Of a stretch of 64,000 nt of DNA, positions 55,369 through 64,000 are shown in pieces. Each line of letters starts with the position of its first letter. The stretch's first letter is position 1. The notes under the pieces are model-generated. The model made no database searches and was not told the DNA's origin. It saw only the letters and a program-made list of their open reading frames with translations. The DNA is from an uncultured SAR86 cluster bacterium (lineage in GTDB: Bacteria > Pseudomonadota > Gammaproteobacteria > Magnimaribacterales > D2472). Where the stretch lies: the NCBI GenBank assembly GCA_902632555.1, contig CACPCZ010000003.1, forward strand, positions 53,532 through 117,531, read 5' to 3'. The translations under genes and the position numbers were made by a program.

Positions 55369-58300
55369 AGATATTTCATCTATATTAATTATTGGAGCCG
55401 GACCTATTATTATTGGTCAAGCATGTGAGTTTGACTATTCAGGTGCTCAAGCATGCAAGGCTCTCAAGGATGAGGGATTTAGAGTTATCTTGGTCAACTC
55501 AAATCCTGCAACAATCATGACAGATCCTCTGCTTGCTGATGCAACTTACATAGAGCCAATTCATTGGGAGTCTGTCGCTAAAATTATTGAAAAAGAAAAA
55601 CCTGATGCAATTTTACCGACTATGGGAGGACAAACTGCACTAAATACTGCCTTGACATTGGATAAGAAAGGCATTCTAAAAAAGAATAATGTTTTTTTAA
55701 TTGGAGCAAACAGGGAAGCCATCGATAAGGCTGAAGATAGACAATTATTCGATGAAACAATGCAGAAGATTAATCTTGAAACTCCTGCTTCGGGAATAGC
55801 TCATTCAATGGAAGATGCAATTAACGTTCAAAAGGAAATAGGATTTCCTTGTATTATTAGGCCCTCATTTACTATGGGTGGAACAGGCGGTGGTATTGCA
55901 TACAATATTGCTGAATTTCGAACTATTTGTGAAAAAGGATTGGAACTATCTCCAACAAATGAATTATTAATAGATGAGTCTCTGATTGGCTGGAAAGAAT
56001 ACGAAATGGAAGTAGTAAGAGATTGCGAAGATAATTGCATAATTATTTGCTCAATAGAAAACTTTGATCCAATGGGCATTCATACTGGAGATTCAATAAC
56101 AATTGCTCCCGCTCAAACACTTACTGATAAAGAATTCCAAATAATGAGAGATGCATCATTTAAGATTCTCAGAGAAATTGGCGTTGATACCGGTGGATCT
56201 AATGTTCAATTCGCTGTAAATCCTGAAAATGGAAAAATGGTTGTCATTGAAATGAATCCGAGAGTCAGCAGATCATCAGCATTAGCATCAAAAGCAACTG
56301 GTTTTCCTATTGCAAAAGTTGCAGCTTTGTTGTCAGTAGGCTACACATTAGATGAACTTAAAAATGATATCACAGGAGGTCTTACTCCAGCGTCATTTGA
56401 ACCAAGTATTGATTATATTGTCACAAAAATACCGAAATTTGCATTTGAAAAATTTCCACAAGCTAGTCCAAAATTAACAACTCAGATGAAATCAGTTGGT
56501 GAGGTAATGTCAATTGGTTCAAATTTCCAAGAATCACTCCAAAAGGCTCTATGTAGCATGGAGGAAGGTCTGGACGGACTTAACTCAATGCAGATAGAGA
56601 ATACTGCAATTTCTGAAGAAACATATGTAAATGAAATGACTATACCTGGTCCAAAGAGAATTTTTTATGTAGCTGATGCAATGAGGGTGGGTTGGAGCAT
56701 TGAGAAAATTCATAATCTTACTAGAATCGATTATTGGTTTTTAGATCAACTACATGAACTGATTAAAATTGAAGAAAAATTAAGCGCACAATCAATTAAT
56801 GAACTTGACCTCAAAAGCTTAAAAAATTATAAAATTAAAGGATTCTCTGATAGCAGAATTGCATCACTACTTAATTCTTCTGAGGAAGAAATTAGATCTT
56901 TAAGAATAAATAACAATATTAAACCGGCTTATAGAAGAGTTGATACATGTGCTGCTGAATTTGCTACTTCAACTTGTTATATGTATTCAACCTATGATGA
57001 TGAATGTGAGGCTGAACCATCTGATAAAGAAAAAATTCTTGTATTGGGTAGTGGTCCTAATAGGATTGGGCAAGGAATCGAATTTGACTATTGTTGCGTT
57101 CACGCTTCTTTAGCTATGCAAGAAGAAGGATATGAATCAATCATGGTTAACTGTAATCCTGAAACTGTATCTACTGATTATGATGTCTCAAATAGATTAT
57201 ATTTTGAACCAATTACTGCTGAAAGAATTTTAGATATTATTGAAATTGAAAAACCATTTGGTGTTGTAATTCAATTTGGTGGTCAAACTCCACTCAAGCT
57301 AGCAGATATCTTATTTGAGAAAGGTGTAAATATTTTAGGCACTAATGTAGATGCAATCGACAGATCAGAGGATCGTGAGAGATTTCAAGAATTGGTAAAT
57401 AAACTTCAATTAAAACAACCATCTAATTCAACTGCAAAGAATGTAAGCGATGCAATGGAAAAAGCCAAAGAAATTGGTTTTCCAATTGTTGTAAGGCCCT
57501 CATATGTTCTTGGAGGAAGAGCAATGCAGCTTGTGAATAACTTGAAAGAGTTAGATAAATATCTTACCGAGGCAGTTGAGGTTTCTAATAGCAAACCCAT
57601 ATTACTTGATAGTTACTTGACTGATGCTATTGAGGTAGATGTTGACGTAGTATCTGATGGTAACGAAATTCAAATCGGTGGAATTCTGCAACATATTGAA
57701 CAGGCCGGCATTCACTCAGGTGATTCAGCATGCTCTTTGCCCCCATACAGCCTGTCAATGGATATTCAATCTGTTATGACCGATCAAGCTATAAATATTG
57801 CTAAAGAATTAAATGTAATTGGGTTGATGAATATTCAATTTGCGGTTAAAGATAATGAAGTTTTTATTATTGAGGTAAATCCTCGCGCATCTCGAACAGT
57901 TCCCTTTATATCAAAAGCAATTGGTAATTCACTGGCTAAAGTTGCTTCAAAAGCAATGATTGGAAAAAGTTTAAGTGAGCAAAATTTTTCTTCGAAATTA
58001 CCCAATAATTTATTTTTTGTAAAAGAGGCTGTAATGCCATTTGATAAATTTCCACATGTTGATCCAATACTTGGTCCTGAAATGAAGTCAACTGGCGAGG
58101 TCATGGGTATAGGTCCAAATTTTGGTGAAGCATATGCAAAAGCGCAAAAAGGAGCAAATAAAATTCTCAGACGCGATGGCAAAGTTTTCATAAGTGTTAA
58201 AAAAACTGATAAAAAATACCTTAATGATTTTGTACCGGCAATTATTGAAGCAGGTTTTGAGGTAGTCGCTACTTCTGGAACTGCAAAATATATTGAGGAC

Positions 58301-58567
58301 TTAGGATATAAAGTTAAAAAAGTTAATAAAGTTATGGAAGGCAGGCCCCATATCGTAGATAGTTTATTAAATAATGAAATAGATCTAGTAATTAATACAA
58401 CTGAGGGATCTCAGTCTATTATAGATTCTGCTTCAATTAGACAAAGTGCACTCAGGAATAAAATCTTTTGTACCACTACAATGTTTGGTGCTTTTGCAAT
58501 CATTGACGCTTTAAAAGGAACTGAAGACAAGTGGACATATACAACACTTCAAGAATTAAATAATTAA
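55355..58567 (+). CDS. carB: Carbamoyl phosphate synthase large subunit
   Basis: This 1070-residue synthetase (E. coli 1073) contains two homologous ATP-grasp halves: [26 protein letters not shown] opens the first and [22 protein letters not shown] the second near residue 565. The C-terminal MGS-like allosteric domain (about 935-1070) ends with [15 protein letters not shown]. It makes carbamoyl phosphate with CarA. The ATG overlaps the carA end, ensuring stoichiometric translation. Confidence 0.98.
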   Translation: MPRRKDISSILIIGAGPIIIGQACEFDYSGAQACKALKDEGFRVILVNSNPATIMTDPLLADATYIEPIHWESVAKIIEKEKPDAILPTMGGQTALNTALTLDKKGILKKNNVFLIGANREAIDKAEDRQLFDETMQKINLETPASGIAHSMEDAINVQKEIGFPCIIRPSFTMGGTGGGIAYNIAEFRTICEKGLELSPTNELLIDESLIGWKEYEMEVVRDCEDNCIIICSIENFDPMGIHTGDSITIAPAQTLTDKEFQIMRDASFKILREIGVDTGGSNVQFAVNPENGKMVVIEMNPRVSRSSALASKATGFPIAKVAALLSVGYTLDELKNDITGGLTPASFEPSIDYIVTKIPKFAFEKFPQASPKLTTQMKSVGEVMSIGSNFQESLQKALCSMEEGLDGLNSMQIENTAISEETYVNEMTIPGPKRIFYVADAMRVGWSIEKIHNLTRIDYWFLDQLHELIKIEEKLSAQSINELDLKSLKNYKIKGFSDSRIASLLNSSEEEIRSLRINNNIKPAYRRVDTCAAEFATSTCYMYSTYDDECEAEPSDKEKILVLGSGPNRIGQGIEFDYCCVHASLAMQEEGYESIMVNCNPETVSTDYDVSNRLYFEPITAERILDIIEIEKPFGVVIQFGGQTPLKLADILFEKGVNILGTNVDAIDRSEDRERFQELVNKLQLKQPSNSTAKNVSDAMEKAKEIGFPIVVRPSYVLGGRAMQLVNNLKELDKYLTEAVEVSNSKPILLDSYLTDAIEVDVDVVSDGNEIQIGGILQHIEQAGIHSGDSACSLPPYSLSMDIQSVMTDQAINIAKELNVIGLMNIQFAVKDNEVFIIEVNPRASRTVPFISKAIGNSLAKVASKAMIGKSLSEQNFSSKLPNNLFFVKEAVMPFDKFPHVDPILGPEMKSTGEVMGIGPNFGEAYAKAQKGANKILRRDGKVFISVKKTDKKYLNDFVPAIIEAGFEVVATSGTAKYIEDLGYKVKKVNKVMEGRPHIVDSLLNNEIDLVINTTEGSQSIIDSASIRQSALRNKIFCTTTMFGAFAIIDALKGTEDKWTYTTLQELNN

Positions 58568-58585
58568 TTATATAGTTGTTATAAT
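58556..58585 (+). promoter_or_regulatory. greA promoter, extended -10, probably leaderless
   Basis: TGTTATAAT (58577-58585, perfect TATAAT at 58580-58585) stands six bases before the greA ATG at 58592, with a weak TTAAAT 18 bp upstream of it. It lies in the 24-bp gap after carB. The nine-base core and the six-base distance are identical to fur. Confidence 0.5.
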
Positions 58586-58591
58586 TCTAAA

Positions 58592-59068
58592 ATGAGTAGA
58601 ATTCCACTTACAAAAGATGGAGAGGTTTCATTAAAGGAAAAACTTTCTCACTTAAAATTTGTTGAAAGACCTCAAATATCTCAGGCTATTGCAGAAGCAA
58701 GGGCCCACGGTGACTTAAAAGAGAATGCTGAATATCATGCGGCAAAAGAGCTTCAAGGTTTAGTTGAAGCAAAAATTAGTGAAATAGAAAATGCTTTAGC
58801 AAATGCTCAAGTAATTGATGTTAAGGATATTCCTGAAACTGGAAGAGTTGTATTTGGATCTACAGTCAAAGTTTATGATGTAGACAAAGATAAAGAGATT
58901 AAATATAAAATTGTTGGAAATTTAGAGTCTGACCCTGAAAAAGGTGAGATTTCAATTGATACTCCAATTGCAAAAAGTATGGTTGGAAAATATGTTGATG
59001 ATGAGATTGATATTCAAACTCCTTCAGGAAATCTGAAATATGAAATATTAGAAGTTAAGCACATCTAA
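58592..59068 (+). CDS. greA: Transcription elongation factor GreA
   Basis: This 158-residue factor rescues backtracked RNA polymerase by stimulating transcript cleavage. The N-terminal coiled coil begins [20 protein letters not shown] and carries the acidic tip within [18 protein letters not shown]. The C-terminal FKBP-like domain has [11 protein letters not shown] and [16 protein letters not shown]. Length equals E. coli GreA (158). Confidence 0.97.
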   Translation: MSRIPLTKDGEVSLKEKLSHLKFVERPQISQAIAEARAHGDLKENAEYHAAKELQGLVEAKISEIENALANAQVIDVKDIPETGRVVFGSTVKVYDVDKDKEIKYKIVGNLESDPEKGEISIDTPIAKSMVGKYVDDEIDIQTPSGNLKYEILEVKHI

Positions 59069-59071
59069 AAA

Positions 59072-59638
59072 ATGCATGCAGATAGTTGGGCGTTAAAAGC
59101 AAAGAAACTTGGTTACCGCTCTCGAGCTGTATTTAAATTAGAAGAAATCTTAAATAAGCTGAATAGAAAAAAATCTTTTAAAAATGTATTGGACCTTGGG
59201 TCTGCACCAGGTGGATGGTCACAGTATATTTCAGTAAATTTTCCAGATTCAAATATCATAGCTATTGATATATTAGATATGAAGCCCATTGAAAAAGTTA
59301 CATTTATTAAGGATAGCGTTGAAAATATTGAAAACATAGATGCAGTTAAGACTAATAAAGGTAGATTTGATCTTGTAATTTCAGATATAGCCCCAAACTT
59401 GACTGGTATTAGAACAGTTGATGATGAAAATATTCTTGAACTAAACTTACTTTCAGTGAACATAGCTGAAAAATATTTGAAAGATCAAAATGCTACAGTT
59501 GTAATCAAAACTTTTCAAAACAATAATTTAAAAAGTTTAAGAAAACATATGGAATTATTTTTTAAGATAGTTCAAACTTATAAACCTGCAGCATCAAAGA
59601 ATAAATCAGCTGAAACTTATCTATACGGAGCAAGATAG
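59072..59638 (+). CDS. rlmE: 23S rRNA 2'-O-ribose methyltransferase RlmE (FtsJ)
   Basis: The 188-residue enzyme methylates U2552 of 23S rRNA with SAM. It has GYRSRAVFKLEEI, the SAM motif VLDLGSAPGGWSQYIS, the catalytic SDIAPNLTGIRTVDD region and VIKTFQNN. It is about 20 residues shorter than E. coli (209) at the N-terminus, which may simply reflect the absence of the short basic lead. It lies immediately upstream of ftsH, its conserved neighbour. Confidence 0.95.
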   Translation: MHADSWALKAKKLGYRSRAVFKLEEILNKLNRKKSFKNVLDLGSAPGGWSQYISVNFPDSNIIAIDILDMKPIEKVTFIKDSVENIENIDAVKTNKGRFDLVISDIAPNLTGIRTVDDENILELNLLSVNIAEKYLKDQNATVVIKTFQNNNLKSLRKHMELFFKIVQTYKPAASKNKSAETYLYGAR

Positions 59639-59641
59639 AAT

Positions 59642-61549
59642 ATGAATAGTGTTATGAGAAATTTAGTTGTCTGGGTAGTTCTTGGTTCTTTAATGGTTTA
59701 CGTTTTTAATAATATTGAAAACTCAACTGCAAGAGAACAAATAAGCTATAGCCAATTTAAACAAGAAGTCTTATCTGACAGAATTGCGAAGGTAGTTTAT
59801 AAAGGTGATCAGATGACAATCATCGGTGATAGACTTGATGGATCTAAGTTTGAGACAACTCATCCAATCTTTAAAAAAGACGAAGCTGTAGACAATGCCA
59901 TTGAAGAAAATGGTGTTATTGCTGTGTATGAAAAAGTTGAGCAACCATCATTGTTCTCTCAGTTGTTAGTTGGTGCTTTTCCAATAATTTTACTATTGGC
60001 TATATTCTTTTTCTTCATGAGACAGATGCAAGGTGGCATGTCAGGAAAAGGTGGACCAATGTCTTTTGGAAGAAGCAAGGCAAAACTTATGGAAGGTGGA
60101 AAAGTCAAAACAACTTTTAAGGATGTCGCTGGTTGTGAAGAAGCAAAACAAGATGTGCAAGAATTAGTAGATTTTTTAAAAGATCCGACTAAATTTCAAA
60201 AACTAGGAGGAAAAATCCCAAGGGGTGTCCTAATGGTTGGTCCTCCTGGTACTGGTAAGACCCTTATAGCAAGAGCCGTTGCCGGTGAAGCAAAAGTACC
60301 ATTCTTCACTATATCAGGCTCGGATTTCGTTGAGATGTTTGTCGGTGTTGGAGCATCAAGAGTTAGAGATATGTTTGATCAAGCAAAAAAACAGTCTCCA
60401 TGTATAGTTTTTATAGATGAAATTGATGCCGTTGGAAGGCATAGGGGCGCTGGTCTTGGTGGAGGACATGACGAAAGAGAGCAAACACTTAATCAGTTAT
60501 TAGTTGAAATGGATGGTTTTGAAGGAAACGATGGTGTAATTGTTATTGCAGCTACTAACAGACCTGATGTGCTAGATCCTGCTCTTTTGAGACCAGGCAG
60601 ATTTGATAGACAGGTTGTTGTTGACCTTCCGGATATAAGAGGTAGAGAAGCAATTTTAAAAGTACATATGAGAAAAGTACCATTGGATGCAGATGTAGAT
60701 CCTTTAGTAATAGCCAGAGGAACGCCTGGTTTTTCTGGTGCTGATCTTGCTAATTTAATTAATGAGGCCGCGCTTTTTGCTGCAAGATACTCTGATAAAA
60801 AGATTGATCAGTCTCATTTAGACTTAGCAAAGGACAAAATTATGATGGGAGCAGAGAGAAAATCAATGATTCTAAGTGAAGAGCAAAAAAGAATTACTGC
60901 TTATCACGAAGCAGGTCACGCAATTGTTGGCAGACTCTCGCCAAAACATGATCCTGTTTATAAAGTAACAATAATCCCAAGAGGCAGAGCGCTTGGTGTA
61001 ACGATGTTTCTTCCTGAAGAAGACACGTATATGCAAAGCAAAGAATATCTTGAGGGTAGAATTGCAGCTTTATTTGGAGGTAGAATTGCTGAAAATATTA
61101 TCAATGGAGATAAAGGTATAACTACTGGCGCTTCAAATGATATTGAAGTTGCAACAAACATTGCGACAAACATGGTTACTAAGTGGGGACTTTCAAAAGC
61201 TGTTGGTCCTCTAAAGTATGGTGAGGATGAAGGTAGCCCGTTTTTAGGGAGATCTGCAACCGCACCAGCGCAAAATATTAGCGGCGAAACAGCTAAACTC
61301 ATTGATAAAGAAGTCAAATCAATAATTGATACGTGCTATTCAAAAGCTGAGAATATACTTAAGGAGAACTTAGATAAGCTTAATGTCATGGCAGATGCTT
61401 TATTAAAGTATGAGACCATAGATGCTGATCAAATTGATGACATTATGGCTGGAGCATCTCCAAGAGAGCCAAAGGGGTGGTCAGATGATACTCCTAAAGG
61501 AAAATCATCTAAAAAAACATCAATAAAAGGTGCTGCAGAGGAGTTATAA
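59642..61549 (+). CDS. ftsH: ATP-dependent zinc metalloprotease FtsH
   Basis: This 635-residue membrane-anchored AAA+ protease degrades misassembled membrane proteins and regulators such as LpxC in E. coli. Two transmembrane segments (about 7-24 and 104-124) flank a periplasmic domain. Walker A GPPGTGKT is near residue 200, Walker [10 protein letters not shown] and the SRH follow, and the zinc site HEAGH is near 422-426. Length matches E. coli (644). In Pseudomonas and E. coli folP follows; here glmM does. Confidence 0.97.
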   Translation: MNSVMRNLVVWVVLGSLMVYVFNNIENSTAREQISYSQFKQEVLSDRIAKVVYKGDQMTIIGDRLDGSKFETTHPIFKKDEAVDNAIEENGVIAVYEKVEQPSLFSQLLVGAFPIILLLAIFFFFMRQMQGGMSGKGGPMSFGRSKAKLMEGGKVKTTFKDVAGCEEAKQDVQELVDFLKDPTKFQKLGGKIPRGVLMVGPPGTGKTLIARAVAGEAKVPFFTISGSDFVEMFVGVGASRVRDMFDQAKKQSPCIVFIDEIDAVGRHRGAGLGGGHDEREQTLNQLLVEMDGFEGNDGVIVIAATNRPDVLDPALLRPGRFDRQVVVDLPDIRGREAILKVHMRKVPLDADVDPLVIARGTPGFSGADLANLINEAALFAARYSDKKIDQSHLDLAKDKIMMGAERKSMILSEEQKRITAYHEAGHAIVGRLSPKHDPVYKVTIIPRGRALGVTMFLPEEDTYMQSKEYLEGRIAALFGGRIAENIINGDKGITTGASNDIEVATNIATNMVTKWGLSKAVGPLKYGEDEGSPFLGRSATAPAQNISGETAKLIDKEVKSIIDTCYSKAENILKENLDKLNVMADALLKYETIDADQIDDIMAGASPREPKGWSDDTPKGKSSKKTSIKGAAEEL

Positions 61550-61558
61550 TTCTCTTCG

Positions 61559-62881
61559 ATGAGTCTTAAATTTGGCACCGACGGTATAAGGGGACCCGTC
61601 GAAACTGTTGTAACACCCGAAGCTTGCCTGAAGATCGGTCATGCCACTGGATTGGTAATGAAAGAGTTAGGTTGGAATACTGTTGTGATAGGCAAAGATA
61701 CAAGAGTTTCTGGCTATATGCTTGAAGCAGCACTTCAAGCTGGTTTCATTGCTTCCGGAGTAAACGTAAGGCTTTTAGGACCCCTTCCTACACCTGGAGT
61801 AGCATATTTAACCAAAACACTAAGAAATAAATTCGGTTTAGTAATAAGTGCTTCACATAATGACTTTCTTGATAATGGTATAAAAATTTTTAATGAAGAT
61901 GGTGAAAAAATCTCGAGGGACATAGAAAAAAGAATTGAGAAATATCTCTCTAGTGACCTATCATCTGTTGAAACTTCATCTATTGGTAAAGCATTTAGGT
62001 TTGATGAATCAGGCCCAAGATATATTGAATTTTGTAAATCAACAGTACCACCAGAAATAAATTTTTCCTCACTGCGAATAGTATTAGATTGTGCAAATGG
62101 AGCTTGTTATAAAGTTAGCCCAGAAATATTTGAGGAACTAGGAGCTGAGGTAATAACAATTGGAACAGAACCTGATGGATATAATATAAATCAAGATTGT
62201 GGATCAACCCATCCAAATATTATTAAAGAAGCTGTAATAAATCATCGGGCTGATTTCGGAGTATCTCTTGATGGTGATGGTGATAGAGTTATTCTTGTTG
62301 ATGAAAATGGAAATATTCTTGATGGTGATGATCTTCTATACATTCTGGCTTTTGCAAATCCTAATAGAACTGGCGCATGGTCTGGAGTCGTGGGAACGAA
62401 GATGAGTAATCTTGGACTTGAAGATGGTATTAAAAAATTGGGTTATAAATTTATTAGAGCTGACGTTGGAGATAAATATGTTAGCGATATGCTTACAAAA
62501 AAAGGCTGGATGTTAGGTGGTGAAACATCTGGACACATAATATGTAAAGATCTTGTTAGCACTGGTGATGGTACTATTGCTGCTCTCAAAGTAATCTCCT
62601 CATTAATGCTCTTAGAAAAAAAACCTAGTGAAGTATTGGCGAACTATACAAAGATTCCTCAGGTAAATATTGGTGTACCTGTTAGAAATAAAGATATTAT
62701 CAATGATAAGGATTTACAATCCTTCATTAAGAAGATTGAATCTGATCTTACCGTAGGACGAGTTTTGGTAAGACCTTCTGGCACTGAACCAAAAATAAGA
62801 ATAATGATTGAAGCAACCCAGCAAGATGTTGCAGAAAAATTTGCAAAAGATATTGAATCTTTAATTCTTCAAAAAACATAA
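61559..62881 (+). CDS. glmM: Phosphoglucosamine mutase
   Basis: This 440-residue enzyme interconverts glucosamine-6-P and glucosamine-1-P for UDP-GlcNAc. FGTDGIRG opens the protein, the phosphoserine loop is VISASHNDFLDNGIKIF (about 97-113; the usual SASHNP has D for P), the Mg2+ loop is SLDGDGDRV, GGETSGHII is the sugar-binding loop and VRPSGTEPKIRIM the phosphate-binding end. Length matches E. coli (445). Confidence 0.96.
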   Translation: MSLKFGTDGIRGPVETVVTPEACLKIGHATGLVMKELGWNTVVIGKDTRVSGYMLEAALQAGFIASGVNVRLLGPLPTPGVAYLTKTLRNKFGLVISASHNDFLDNGIKIFNEDGEKISRDIEKRIEKYLSSDLSSVETSSIGKAFRFDESGPRYIEFCKSTVPPEINFSSLRIVLDCANGACYKVSPEIFEELGAEVITIGTEPDGYNINQDCGSTHPNIIKEAVINHRADFGVSLDGDGDRVILVDENGNILDGDDLLYILAFANPNRTGAWSGVVGTKMSNLGLEDGIKKLGYKFIRADVGDKYVSDMLTKKGWMLGGETSGHIICKDLVSTGDGTIAALKVISSLMLLEKKPSEVLANYTKIPQVNIGVPVRNKDIINDKDLQSFIKKIESDLTVGRVLVRPSGTEPKIRIMIEATQQDVAEKFAKDIESLILQKT

Positions 62882-62883
62882 AT

Positions 62884-63621
62884 ATGATTGTAGCTAACTG
62901 GAAATGTAATGGATCTAAGATAATGATTCAGGATTGGATATCAAAGTTTAAAGAGACTTATGTAACCTCAAATAATTCATACATCGGCATCGCTCCTTCG
63001 TATATTCATATTGAGCATCTTAGTAATAATCTAAAGGCAAATAGTTTGGACATTACCTATGGTGTTCAAAATATTGATCTTTCATCAGGCGCAAGAACTA
63101 GCGCAATATCCCTTGAAATGGTCCAGGACATGTCATGTAATTTTTCAATTATTGGACATTCTGAGATGAGAATTATATTTGGTGAAACAAACGAAAATAT
63201 TTCTGAGAAACTAGATTTAATTGCAAAAAGTTTAGATGTAATTTTATGCATTGGAGAATCAGCAGAAGAAAATATTAATAATCAGACTAGAGAAATTTTA
63301 AAACAACAGCTTGAGGTTATTAATGGAAGAGATCTATCTCAGAGCTTTACGATTGCTTACGAACCAGTCTGGGCAATTGGAACTGGTAAAACACCAACTC
63401 CTAATCAAATAAATGATATTCATAAATTTATTAAAGATGTTGTACAATCCTCAACTGTTAATAATATAGTCCCAAAAGTTTTATATGGCGGCAGTGTTAA
63501 TGAAAACAATGCTCAAAGTTTTTTTAATGAGGATTATGTTGATGGCGCATTAATAGGCGGAGCTTCTTTAAATGGTAATAGTTTTGCTAAAATTGTGAAT
63601 ATTTTTAATGGTGTAAATTAA
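62884..63621 (+). CDS. tpiA: Triosephosphate isomerase
   Basis: The 245-residue TIM barrel interconverts DHAP and GAP. The catalytic Lys is in VANWKCNG, the His in IIGHSEMR (near 92), and the Glu in IAYEPVWAIGTGKTPT (near 160); YGGSVNENNAQSF is the phosphate-binding loop. It stands 2 bp after glmM and is immediately followed by secG. Confidence 0.96.
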   Translation: MIVANWKCNGSKIMIQDWISKFKETYVTSNNSYIGIAPSYIHIEHLSNNLKANSLDITYGVQNIDLSSGARTSAISLEMVQDMSCNFSIIGHSEMRIIFGETNENISEKLDLIAKSLDVILCIGESAEENINNQTREILKQQLEVINGRDLSQSFTIAYEPVWAIGTGKTPTPNQINDIHKFIKDVVQSSTVNNIVPKVLYGGSVNENNAQSFFNEDYVDGALIGGASLNGNSFAKIVNIFNGVN

Positions 63622-63933
63622 ATGATTTTATTTATTAAAGTTTTATGTATCTTGCTTGCGATTGTTATTATTGCTCTTGTTCTTCTACAACAAGGCAAAG
63701 GTTCAGATTTAGGCTCAGCTTTTGGAGGAGGTTCATCAAATTCGATGTTTGGAGCCTTAGGGCCATCTGATTTTTTAGGTAAGTTAACAAAATATATTGT
63801 CGCAATTTGGTTAATTCTGTCTCTATTATTGGCATATTTGTATAAAACAGAAAACTCTGCAGTTATATTTGACGAGCCACTAATTGAAGAGGCAATTGAA
63901 GACGAACTTTCTGACGAAATCCCTTTAGATTGA
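63622..63933 (+). CDS. secG: Preprotein translocase subunit SecG
   Basis: This 103-residue protein is SecG of the SecYEG channel. It has two membrane helices (about 2-19 and 54-74) separated by the conserved GKGSDLGSAFGGGSSNSMFGA loop. An acidic tail (EEAIEDELSDEIPLD) follows. It begins directly after the tpiA stop, the usual tpiA-secG pair. The next feature, tRNA-Leu, lies on the opposite strand 7 bp downstream. Confidence 0.94.
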   Translation: MILFIKVLCILLAIVIIALVLLQQGKGSDLGSAFGGGSSNSMFGALGPSDFLGKLTKYIVAIWLILSLLLAYLYKTENSAVIFDEPLIEEAIEDELSDEIPLD

Positions 63934-63940
63934 AAGTATA

Positions 63941-64000
63941 TGGTGCCGAAGGCGGGACTTGAACCCGCACGAGTTTTCACTCACTAGCCCCTCAAGCTAG
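63941..64000 (-). tRNA. tRNA-Leu (GAG), 3' part; 5' end outside window
   Basis: The minus strand reads CTAGC-TTGAGGG-GCTAG for the anticodon stem-loop (anticodon GAG), then a long variable arm (TGAGTGAAAACTC), the T arm GCGGGTTCAAGTCCCGC and ...GCACCA with encoded CCA. The long variable arm and GAG identify a leucine tRNA. The D arm and 5' acceptor strand are beyond base 64000. tRNA-Leu(GAG) next to secG is conserved, but usually in the same direction as secG. Confidence 0.9.

Noticed and set aside
1-64000. CRISPR arrays, insertion sequences, integrases, toxin-antitoxin or phage defence genes
   Set aside because: I saw no direct-repeat arrays, transposase motifs or defence-type proteins; ratA is a START-domain housekeeping protein despite its historical toxin name.

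Overview
The window is a compact, AT-rich (roughly one-third GC by eye), almost wholly coding piece of a bacterial chromosome. Gene content is that of a Gammaproteobacterium: FabA/FabB unsaturated fatty acid synthesis, ispB next to rplU-rpmA-obgE, smpB/ssrA/ratA/bamE/fur, dnaK-dnaJ-dapB, carAB-greA-rlmE-ftsH-glmM-tpiA-secG, and the rpsB-to-tilS envelope/translation cluster. Very short intergenic gaps, shortened versions of several enzymes, a TonB-dependent receptor, and no mobile element or CRISPR suggest a streamlined marine lineage of the SAR86 type. That taxonomic call is inference, not demonstrated.

Layout. 1-4 kb: end of a crotonase gene and an Old Yellow Enzyme-type oxidoreductase facing a fabB-fabA-polyprenyl synthase operon. 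4-6 kb: rplU, rpmA, obgE, and rpsT on the other strand. 6-8.7 kb: a monocistronic TonB-dependent receptor with the clearest intrinsic terminator in the window. 8.8-12.8 kb: tmRNA, smpB, a DUF3429-like membrane protein, a sodium:neurotransmitter-symporter family transporter, ratA, bamE and fur. 12.9-17.1 kb: grpE-dnaK-dnaJ-dapB behind a likely heat-shock promoter. 17.2-36.4 kb: rpsB-tsf-pyrH-frr-uppS-cdsA-dxr-rseP-bamA-skp-lpxD-fabZ-lpxA-lpxB-rnhB-dnaE-accA-tilS. 36.4-54.1 kb: a crotonase, leuA, a holD-like gene with rimI, glutathione peroxidase, elaA, a shortened valS, pepA, lptFG, an RDD protein, a POT peptide transporter, a tiny lysine-rich ORF, and dapE-dapD-glnD-map. 54.2-64 kb: carA-carB-greA-rlmE-ftsH-glmM-tpiA-secG and the 3' part of a tRNA-Leu(GAG) on the opposite strand.

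The genes cooperate in outer-membrane building (BamA, BamE, Skp, LpxA/B/D, FabZ, LptF/G, RseP), translation and ribosome rescue (S2, EF-Ts, RRF, L21, L27, S20, tmRNA/SmpB, TilS, ValS), proteostasis (DnaK/DnaJ/GrpE, FtsH, Map, PepA), DNA replication (DnaE, a psi-like subunit, RNase HII) and lysine/peptidoglycan precursor supply (DapB, DapD, DapE, GlmM, UppS).

No novel multi-gene system stands out. The most interesting signals are architectural: a 37-kb block whose two edges swap the conserved dapB|carA and map|rpsB junctions; a repeated -10 box about 5-7 nt upstream of ATG at six genes without a Shine-Dalgarno, suggesting leaderless transcription; shared or palindromic divergent promoters; five tail-to-tail gene pairs with interlocked stop codons overlapping by exactly 4 nt; and several compact or truncated essential enzymes (ValS, DapB, CdsA, TilS).
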